Below are positions 6,167 to 13,300 of a stretch of DNA of 14,437 bases, piece by piece (positions within the stretch are counted from its first letter, which is position 1; each line of letters begins with the position of its first letter). Source of the stretch: Lachnoclostridium sp. UBA1241 (GTDB lineage: Bacteria; Bacillota; Clostridia; Lachnospirales; Lachnospiraceae). The translations under genes and the position numbers were made by a program. The stretch lies in contig DBWJ01000075.1 in assembly GCA_002308955.1 (NCBI GenBank), positions 12,851 through 27,287 on the forward strand, given 5' to 3'. The notes under the pieces were generated by a model that worked only from the letters and a program-made list of their open reading frames with translations, searched no databases and was not told the origin of the DNA.

Positions 6167-7768
6167 CTACCGCGTAAACTGCGACAGGAACAGCCATGCC
6201 TGTTCGCACGTGTGATGGCGGCACTCATGCCCCTGTCCGCTGATGCTTCCGAACACGGTCCGCTCTACGCCGTCCTCGCTCTCGAAGTAGTTAAGCGTCA
6301 GGTAGCTGTCGCGCTCCGGATCATAGATTTTCTCGACGCGGTCGCCGTCAATGCCCCAGATTTTGTTCTTCCACTGTTCTCTTCCGTCAAATGTGACATC
6401 GTATGCCGTCTTCAGATGATTCACGCCGAATACGTAGCGCATACGGTCCCAGCATTTGTCGGCCTGGAACGGAAGTTCCGGAAGCGGAGTGATCTCACCG
6501 CCGGTATAGAAAATCGGAACCATACGGTCGCGGTTAATCTCGCACGGGGCTTCCTTCCCGTAGGAATTGAAGCCGACCTCGAAGGTCGCATCCATCGGTG
6601 CAAGACCGGCGAACACCTCGGGATACTCCTGGCAGAGATCCCAGGATTTGCATCCACCCATGGAGAAACCGCTTGCGTAGATCCGGCTCCGGTCAATCGG
6701 ATAGCGCTTTGCAAGGCGGTCAATTAAGGCAATCATTTCGGTAGCGGTGCTGTTCAGGTGGTTTTCAATCGCGACAAGCAGGAAATTATAGCGGTTAGCG
6801 ACCTTGTACCAGCCGGACACATTCGAAATGTACATTGCGGAATCTCCGCCGCCGTGAAATGCGAGAAGAAGCGGAACTTTCCCGCTTTCCATTATTCTAC
6901 TGTTGTAGTATGCAACGTATCCGACCTTGTGTTCCTTTGTTCCCTTGTCATCTCCGCAGTTATCGGGCGAGGTCGGAAGAACCTCGTAGCACTCTTCCCG
7001 AACCATTCCCATTTCGGAAAGCACCGGCTCGTTCTCAAGGTTTCCGCACCAGCGGCGGAATCTGCGGATAAAGGTATCGAAAAGATCCGGATAATCGGCG
7101 CTGTCTCTTACGAGAAGGTTCGTTGTCTTCTCGGAAAGCGCCTTATTCACGGCGTAGCCGTTTCCGACGGAGATTACCGGAATATCCGCTCTCTCCGGAT
7201 TCGGAACGATACTCAGGTTCTCAAGGGTGCATACGGCAGGCGTAATCTCGCCCGGTCCCCACAGGAACTCGCCGTTTACGGTACGAAGCAGATTCTTAGC
7301 GATATAGTCCGCGGATGCGCCGTAGCCGAACAAAAACGTCCGGAAGATTGCCCCGCGGATAAAGAATCCCGCCCACTCGCCGGTGAAACGGTTCCGCATC
7401 GTCACAACTCCGTCCTTAAAGTACTGATGAATCTTCGAATTTGCGATCAGCTCCTGAAAGAGCTTCTCGTCGGCTCCCGCCCAGCCGTCCTTGGCGGTCG
7501 GATAAACGAATACAACGCTTCCCGCGTAACGTCTTGCAATCGCCGCAAGACCGTTCGCTTCCGCCCAGTCCGCAGCCTCTTCGGCCGTTCTCTCCCGCTC
7601 CTCGAAAACAAGCAGGTACGGTGCTTCAAATCCATAGTTGATAATGTCGCTCGGAAGGTCGCTGTCCGGTACATAAGCCTTTACCCGGAACTGCTCAAAA
7701 GCATCCGAACTCCAAATCTTTCCGCCCTCTTTCCGGACCTTAACGTCCGGCATACACGTCATAGCCAT
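6167..7768 (-). CDS. Alpha/beta-hydrolase esterase (PHB depolymerase/feruloyl esterase-like), cytoplasmic
   Basis: This is a predicted serine esterase of 533 residues. The C-terminal half (about 295-533) holds the catalytic set: oxyanion-hole HGGG (305-308), nucleophile elbow GFSMGG (367-372, Ser369), and GQGHECRHH (511-519, His514) as the likely catalytic His. The acid may be D393 or E425 and is uncertain. The pattern RSRIYASGFSMGG is typical of the PHB-depolymerase/LpqC/feruloyl esterase group. The N-terminal half (about 30-230) has hydrolase-like strands (APYLLVFEE, SVVFVYPTAKDGW) and a degenerate elbow FLFGYGAS (145-152), suggesting a second, inactive hydrolase domain. There is no signal peptide, so it probably acts in the cytoplasm on imported esters. 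The ATG at 7766-7768 has GGAGG 7 bases upstream; the longer frame (to 7837) enters the ackA terminator. The substrate is unknown. Confidence 0.8.
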   Translation of the reverse strand: MAMTCMPDVKVRKEGGKIWSSDAFEQFRVKAYVPDSDLPSDIINYGFEAPYLLVFEERERTAEEAADWAEANGLAAIARRYAGSVVFVYPTAKDGWAGADEKLFQELIANSKIHQYFKDGVVTMRNRFTGEWAGFFIRGAIFRTFLFGYGASADYIAKNLLRTVNGEFLWGPGEITPAVCTLENLSIVPNPERADIPVISVGNGYAVNKALSEKTTNLLVRDSADYPDLFDTFIRRFRRWCGNLENEPVLSEMGMVREECYEVLPTSPDNCGDDKGTKEHKVGYVAYYNSRIMESGKVPLLLAFHGGGDSAMYISNVSGWYKVANRYNFLLVAIENHLNSTATEMIALIDRLAKRYPIDRSRIYASGFSMGGCKSWDLCQEYPEVFAGLAPMDATFEVGFNSYGKEAPCEINRDRMVPIFYTGGEITPLPELPFQADKCWDRMRYVFGVNHLKTAYDVTFDGREQWKNKIWGIDGDRVEKIYDPERDSYLTLNYFESEDGVERTVFGSISGQGHECRHHTCEQAWLFLSQFTR

Positions 7769-7839
7769 TTCCCATCCTCCTCGCGTATTGTTCTTCTCCG
7801 GGACCCCGCCGGCAGGCGCAATCCCCTGATAACACAAGA

Positions 7840-7860
7840 GGCCATCGCAGTGCGACGGCC
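7840..7860 (-). terminator. Terminator hairpin downstream of ackA
   Basis: In minus-strand RNA GGCCGUCGC and GCGAUGGCC form a 9-bp stem with one G-U pair and a 3-base loop, followed by the U-containing UCUUGUGUU. It lies 27 bases after the ackA stop. The T-run is imperfect, so some read-through into the esterase gene is possible; no convincing separate esterase promoter was seen in 7769-7839. Confidence 0.65.
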
Positions 7861-7887
7861 CCGTATCATTTGTCGTAAATATACTTT

Positions 7888-9078
7888 TTACTTGCAGAGA
7901 GCAACCGTTTCGCGGCAGATTGCAAGCTCCTCGTTGGTCGGGATAACCATAACCTTTACCTTGGAGTCGGGAGTCGAAATGATGACTTCCTCACCGCGGA
8001 TTGCGTTCTTCTCGTCGTCGATCTTAACGCCGAGGAATCCGAAGTGCTCGCAGATGGCCTTACGAACCTTCTTGTCGTTCTCACCTACACCTGCGGTAAA
8101 TGCGATGGCGTCAACGCCGTTCATCGCAGCCGCATAAGCGCCCACGTACTTCGCAACACGGTATACGAAACCGTCGATGGCGTTCTTCGCAAGCTCATTG
8201 CCTTCGGTAGCGGCAGCGTCAAGGTCACGGAAATCGGACGAAACGCCGGACATACCGAATACGCCGGACTTCTTATTAAGAACGTTCATAATGCCGGCAA
8301 TGTCAAGCTTTTCTTTGCCTGCGATGTACTCCATGATGGCCGGATCGATATCACCGGAACGGGTACCCATGATGAGACCTTCCAGAGGAGTAAGACCCAT
8401 GGAGGTATCAACGGATTTGCCGTCCTTTACGGCGCTGATGGAAGCACCGTTGCCGAGGTGGCATACGATAACCTTAGAGTTGTTCGGATCAAGCTTTGCA
8501 ATATCAATTGCGCGCTTTGATACGTAGCTGTGGCTGGTTCCGTGGAAACCGTAACGGCGAACCTTGTACTTTTCATAGTACTCGTAAGGAATACCGTAGA
8601 GATACGCCTCCTTCGGCATCGTCTGATGGAATGCGGTATCGAATACGGCAACCTCCGGTACGCCGGGCATCAGCTTTCTGCAGGCGTTGATACCGATGAG
8701 GTTTGCGGGGTTGTGAAGTGGAGCAAGGTCGCTGCACTCTTCGATGCCCTTGATAACGTTCTCATCAATGATAACGGAAGTCGTGAACTTCTCGCCGCCG
8801 TGTACGACACGGTGTCCTACGGCGCCGATCTCGGAGAGATCCTTGATTACGCCGTACTTGGGATTCGTAAGAGCAGCAAGCACGTTCTGGATTGCTACTT
8901 CGTGGTTCGGAAGCGGATCTTCCAAAACTACCTTCTCGCCGCCGGCGGGGGTGTGCTTCAGGCGTCCGTCAATACCGATACGCTCGCAAAGACCTACGGC
9001 AAGTGCCTGCTCGGTCTCGGAGTCGATCAGCTGATACTTCAGTGAGCTGCTTCCGCAGTTGATAACTAAAACTTTCAT
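7888..9078 (-). CDS. ackA: Acetate kinase
   Basis: This enzyme converts acetyl phosphate and ADP to acetate and ATP, the energy-yielding last step of acetate fermentation, in the cytoplasm. The 396-residue protein has normal length and all ASKHA-fold signatures: VINCGSSSLKY (5-15, N7), GHRVVHGG (88-95, R90), VFDTAFH (145-151, D147), RRYGFHGTSH (174-183, H179), HLGNGAS (207-213), MGLTPLEGLIMGTRSGD (227-243, R240), FTAGVGEN (327-334) and TNEE (381-384, E383). These match, shifted by one, the catalytic residues known from the Methanosarcina enzyme. The ATG at 9076-9078 has AGGAGG with 4-base spacing. It follows pta by 63 bases and is the second gene of the pathway pair. Confidence 0.98.
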   Translation of the reverse strand: MKVLVINCGSSSLKYQLIDSETEQALAVGLCERIGIDGRLKHTPAGGEKVVLEDPLPNHEVAIQNVLAALTNPKYGVIKDLSEIGAVGHRVVHGGEKFTTSVIIDENVIKGIEECSDLAPLHNPANLIGINACRKLMPGVPEVAVFDTAFHQTMPKEAYLYGIPYEYYEKYKVRRYGFHGTSHSYVSKRAIDIAKLDPNNSKVIVCHLGNGASISAVKDGKSVDTSMGLTPLEGLIMGTRSGDIDPAIMEYIAGKEKLDIAGIMNVLNKKSGVFGMSGVSSDFRDLDAAATEGNELAKNAIDGFVYRVAKYVGAYAAAMNGVDAIAFTAGVGENDKKVRKAICEHFGFLGVKIDDEKNAIRGEEVIISTPDSKVKVMVIPTNEELAICRETVALCK

Positions 9079-9097
9079 GTTTCCTCCTAAACTGAAA

Positions 9098-9124
9098 CGG
9101 CAGGCGGCACATGGTCGCCCGCCG
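9098..9124 (-). terminator. GC-rich hairpin between pta and ackA (possible partial terminator)
   Basis: In minus-strand RNA CGGCGGGCG pairs with CGCCUGCCG (9 bp, one G-U) around a 9-base loop, followed by UUUCAGUUU just before the ackA ribosome binding site. It could be an attenuating terminator, a processing site or an mRNA-stabilising stem. The interrupted U-tract argues against full termination, and no separate ackA promoter was seen. Confidence 0.45.
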
Positions 9125-9141
9125 AATAATATGCTTATGAA

Positions 9142-10137
9142 TTACTTGCCGATTGCCTGAACGGCGGTGATTGCAACAACACCTACGATATCCTCGGCGA
9201 TGCAGCCGCGGGACAGATCGTTAATGGGAGCAGCGATACCCTGGGTGATAGGACCGTAAGCTTCCGCCTTGGCAAGTCTCTGAACGAGCTTGTAACCGAT
9301 GTTACCGGCATCAAGGTCAGGGAATACAAGAACGTTAGCCTGTCCTGCAACGTTGCTTCCGGGAGCCTTGGAAGCGCCTACGGAAGGAACCATAGCGGCG
9401 TCAGCCTGAAGCTCGCCGTCAAGAAGGATGTCAGGACGAAGTTCCTTAGCGATAGCGGTAGCGGCAAGAACCTTGTCAACGTCGGCATGCTTTGCGCTGC
9501 CCTTCGTGGAATGGCTGAGCATGGCAACCTTAGCCTGCTTCTCAACAAGAAGCTCGAAGCTTTCTGCGGAGCTGATGGCGATGGCAGCAAGCTTCTCCGG
9601 ATCGGGGTTCTGCTCAAGACCGGAATCGGCGAACAGGAAGGTGCCGTCTGCACCGTACTCGCAGTTCGGAACGATCATCATGAAGAATGCGGACACAAGC
9701 TTCGTGCCGGGCTTCGTCTTGATGATCTGAAGGGACGGACGAAGGGTGTTGGCGGTCGAATGGCAAGCGCCGGATACAACGCCGTCTGCAGCGCCCATCT
9801 TAACCATCATGCACGCATAGTACATATAGTCAGTGGTAAGAAGCTTCTTTGCTTCCTCGGGGGTCATACCCTTTGCCTGACGAAGCTCAACAAGCTTGTC
9901 AATGTAAGCCTGAAGCTCGGGAGCGGTATGCGGGTCGATTACCTTAGCGCCCGCTACGTCAAGACCCTTGCTGTTCTCTGCGCACTCTTCGGGCGTTCCG
10001 AGAACGATAATGTTCGCTATCCCTTCCTTCAGAATGATTTCTACGGCTTCCCATGTTCTTCTGTCCATGGACTCGGGCAGAACGATCGTCTTCTTGTCCT
10101 GCTTTGCTCTTTCTTTGATTCTGTCAATAAATCCCAT
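9142..10137 (-). CDS. pta: Phosphate acetyltransferase
   Basis: This enzyme interconverts acetyl-CoA and acetyl phosphate and works directly with AckA. At 331 residues it is the short form (no DRTGG or P-loop N-terminal extension). Family motifs are DGVVSGACHSTANTLRP (118-134, R133), FADSGLEQNPDPEKLAAIA (169-187), AMLSHSTKGSAKH (205-217), DGELQADAA (240-248), PDLDAGNIGYK (273-283) and INDLSRGCIAEDI (305-317). S309, R310, R133 and D316 coincide with catalytic residues known from the Methanosarcina enzyme, as I recall the numbering. The frame is open to 10242, but the extension overlaps the promoter region. The ATG at 10135-10137 with AGGAG 9 bases upstream gives the normal family N-terminus MGFIDRIKERAK. 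First gene of a pta-ackA operon. Confidence 0.97.
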   Translation of the reverse strand: MGFIDRIKERAKQDKKTIVLPESMDRRTWEAVEIILKEGIANIIVLGTPEECAENSKGLDVAGAKVIDPHTAPELQAYIDKLVELRQAKGMTPEEAKKLLTTDYMYYACMMVKMGAADGVVSGACHSTANTLRPSLQIIKTKPGTKLVSAFFMMIVPNCEYGADGTFLFADSGLEQNPDPEKLAAIAISSAESFELLVEKQAKVAMLSHSTKGSAKHADVDKVLAATAIAKELRPDILLDGELQADAAMVPSVGASKAPGSNVAGQANVLVFPDLDAGNIGYKLVQRLAKAEAYGPITQGIAAPINDLSRGCIAEDIVGVVAITAVQAIGK

Positions 10138-10202
10138 GATTCTTGACTCCTTTCGTATCATTTCATACGCATCCGTCCTGCCTGCAAACGGCAAATGCGA
10201 CA

Positions 10203-10260
10203 GATTCGCAAAGTATTTCACTCTAACTTTACAATATAGCACTTTCCTGCGATTCGCACA
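10203..10260. repeat. Direct repeat GATTCGCA(A/C)A around the pta promoter
   Basis: The 10-base word GATTCGCAAA at 10203-10212 recurs as GATTCGCACA at 10251-10260, start to start 48 bases. The second copy overlaps the proposed -35 box and the first lies just downstream of the predicted transcription start. This is a possible regulator-binding pair for pta-ackA; chance recurrence is not excluded. Confidence 0.4.
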
Positions 10261-10261
10261 A
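10233..10261 (-). promoter_or_regulatory. Candidate promoter of pta-ackA
   Basis: On the minus strand TTGTGC (10256-10261) lies 17 bases from TATATT (10233-10238). The -10 matches five of six positions, the -35 is weaker. Transcription would start near 10226, giving a leader of about 88 bases. It is the only reasonable sigma-A site in the 219-base gap before pta. Confidence 0.5.
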
Positions 10262-10297
10262 GAGTTTCATTTAAGATTGCTTCATTTATTCGCCATC

Positions 10298-10329
10298 GGA
10301 AAATGCCTGCGTTTCCGCAGGCATTTTCC
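10298..10329 (-). terminator. Terminator of the giant modular protein gene
   Basis: GGAAAATGCCTGCG and CGCAGGCATTTTCC form a perfect 14-bp stem with a 4-base loop, 27 bases after the giant gene's stop. The AAAA and TTTT ends of the stem are typical of intrinsic terminators and could work in both directions, although the T-run is followed by CC rather than more T. Confidence 0.75.
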
Positions 10330-10356
10330 CCGTTCTTATTCGGTTTTCATTTCGGT

Positions 10357-13300
10357 TCAGTTCTTCGGGAACAGAATCGTAACCGTCATGTTCAGGCTCT
10401 CCACATTGTCGGGATCCATCGGAACGACAGTGTACTTAATAACCGCCTTGTCTCCCGTGAATTTGGTAACCGCCATTCCGGCAAGGTTCTCGTCCGCGAA
10501 ATCATATCTTCCTTCAGGGAAGTAGGTAAACAAAGCGCTGTAGAGTTCATAATTAGCCTCTTTCTGCGCATTGGTCCAATTCCACCAACCCTTTGAGGAC
10601 TCATTATACGAAACAATACGAACATATTCCGCGACAAATCCTGCGAAGGACAGTCCGGGCTCATCCGGAGAGTTCGGACCGAACATTTCCTGTAAAGAGG
10701 ACCATCCCAAAACGGTTATGCACTTGCTCAGATCAAAGGTAATTGCATTAGGGGAACTGTAAGTGCATACCTCTCCGAACGAATTTGCACCCGCAAGAGA
10801 AGCTTTCACCTTTTCGTTCTTTTCCTCACCGCAGCGCTTACACTTTGACTTCTTAACACCTGCCTTCCAGCCCATTCCGGTTCCGTCGGCCCCGATAATC
10901 AGCTCCGGCTCGGTGGAACTGCTTTCCGTCTCCCATTCATGTCCGAGTTTCGGAACTGCAACACTCTTTACCTGCTTACTGAAATTGGGATTTTGGAATT
11001 CCGCCGTGTAAACATTCTCACCGGCTTCGTCGCAACCTGCTTTCTTCGTTTCCCGAACCGTCGTCTGAACGGTTTCGGTTTCCGAAATCGAAGCATCGGA
11101 ACGTCTCGTCCGCTTTGCCGTTACGGTGCTGTTGTCATTCGACCAGGTATAGGTCGCCGGATTCCAGCTTTCGTCAACCTTGTCTATGTCCGTAACCGTC
11201 TTCGTCTGTGTTTTGAAAGCGTCACTCTTGAACGTTGCCGTATATGTGGTATCACCCATGGTTGTCGCCGTAGGCTCCTTCGTTACCTTCGAAGTCGTCT
11301 TGACGGTTTCCTTAACGTCGTGGCTGTGGTCACGCTTACAACTGATTGTCGCCGTAACCGTCTTATTATCGGCAGACCATTCGTATTTTGCCTCGGTATA
11401 GTCATGACCGAGTGCGGGGGTCTTCTTGGTAACGGTCGCACCGCAATCCTTGCAAATGTGCGTCTCTATGCCTTCGGATACACAACCCGGCTCAAGAACC
11501 GTTTCCTTCTTCTCAAGATGCACATGGTTATTCGGATCGATATCAAGCGGGATTTCCTGCGTCTCACCGCACTCTATGCATTTTTCAAGACGAATGCCTT
11601 TCTCCTTACAGGTCGGTTCCTTCGAAATCTTATCGACCTCCCATTTATGTCTGGTCTTTTCGATTGCCTGCGTAAAGGTTTCGCCGCAGTCAAGGCAGGT
11701 ATAAGTCTTCTCGCCTTCTTCCTTACAGTTTTCCTTCTTCGTAACCTTTCCGGCATCCCAACGATGAACATCGTTCTTCGGGATTGCCTCTTCCTTTACT
11801 TCTCCGCAGTATTCGCATACGGAGCGCTTGATTCCTTCAACGGAACAGGTGGCCTGCTTTACGATTTTCTCATTGATATAGTGATGCTCGAATTTCTCAG
11901 TGATTTCAATGTCTTCCGTCTTATTGCAGACAGCGCATTTGAACCGCATGATGATTCCGTGCTGACAGCTGCCTTCCTTCACAATCACACCGTCCGACCA
12001 TTCATGACCGTTCGGAAGAATTTCTTCTTCCCAAACCCTATCACAACGGGAACACTTGAAGACTCTGACACCGCCTTCCTCGCATGTTGCGGGCTTGCTC
12101 TTTTCGTCATCAATCACACCGTCATGACCGAGCGGCGGAAGCAGGTAAGAATAGCTTGCACAGATTCTTCCGCAGTCATCACATACAACGGTTCCGGGAT
12201 TTCCGGGTTCGGTACAGGTGGGCTCAACCACGCCTTCCTCATGTGTATAAATACAGTTTCCGCTGATGGTCGTTGCATGACCGGTCTCGAGCAGTTCTCC
12301 GCAATCTGTGCAGTAAACATCTCCGGTATAGCCGCGCACGCAACTGGGTTCTCTCTCTCCGCGCAACTCGGTATGAGTATGGTTCTCCGGATTCTTTACA
12401 ATCGGCTCGGCGTATCCCTCAAGGATGGCTACACAGTAATCGCAATGTCTTCCCATCACGCCTTCCTCTGTACACGTGGCCGGCATAACTTCGTAGTCTG
12501 CCCATACATGCGCGTTGGGATCTGCCGGAAGAATTGTTCCGTCTTCGATCAGACCGCACACCGAACATACACGTCCCTCATGTCCCGCAGACTTGCATGT
12601 GGGCATTACCTTCGCTATCTCTTCCGACCATACATGCTTATGCCGGAATGCCGTAACCATCAGGCTTCTTCTCGGCATGAGGAATTCCTTCTGCATCACG
12701 GTTCCGTCCGCAAATTTCCATGCAATGTCCTGTTCGTTTCCGAACGGACAAACCGGCACCGTTCCGATTTCCGTATAGACGCGAATCGCCTTGTCCCCGT
12801 CAATCCAGGTCATCGCCGAGAAACCGATACCCGGTCGCCCGTAAAATGTGACTTCCGAGCGGTTGTCCATCCGATAATCATACGCAACCGTCGAGTCGGG
12901 GTTGTCCTTTTCCGTTCTCCAGATCATCATGAAACCGTCTTTGCAGGTGATTTCGTCGGGGGCCTGAAGATAAATGCGGTCATTGACATGGATGACCGAC
13001 TCTGCCTTCTGCCCGTTATCCGTAATCCACGTCACCTTCACTTCGTTTCCGGAGTAGACGGCATTCAGATAGACGTCGTTGTTCTCCATCCGGAAGCCCT
13101 TTTCGCACATCGTTCCGTTTTGGAACTCCCATCCGGCGAATTCACAACCATCCTTTTTGGGTGCCTCAGGCAGCGAAACCTCGTCAAGGAAGCGAGCCTT
13201 GCTCGTCGAAAGCTCTGTTTCGTCATCCATCCAATGGATTGTGTGCTCTTTCCCGGTCGGTATGCCGACAACTGTTGCATAGTGGCCTTTTTCGATTTCC

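Noticed and set aside
6151..6180. Terminator after the esterase gene
   Set aside because: The GTTTTG/A-run/T-run stretch makes only an AT-only, very weak stem and lies next to the rpmF -35 box. I could not support a terminator there.
6758..8137. 459-codon plus-strand open frame across the esterase and ackA end
   Set aside because: It is codon-aligned with the esterase on the opposite strand and crosses a terminator and two real genes. The protein has no recognisable domain, so it is a codon-usage artefact.
6167..10137. Esterase and pta-ackA as one acetate-releasing pathway
   Set aside because: A terminator separates ackA from the esterase, and acetate freed by deacetylation would enter after, not before, these enzymes. 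A functional link is not shown by the sequence.
10138..10242. N-terminal extension of Pta
   Set aside because: It overlaps the proposed promoter and leader; the family N-terminus and ribosome site fit the ATG at 10135-10137.
11401..12636. CRISPR or nucleotide-level tandem repeat
   Set aside because: The period exists in protein motifs only; the DNA copies are too diverged and lie in one open reading frame.
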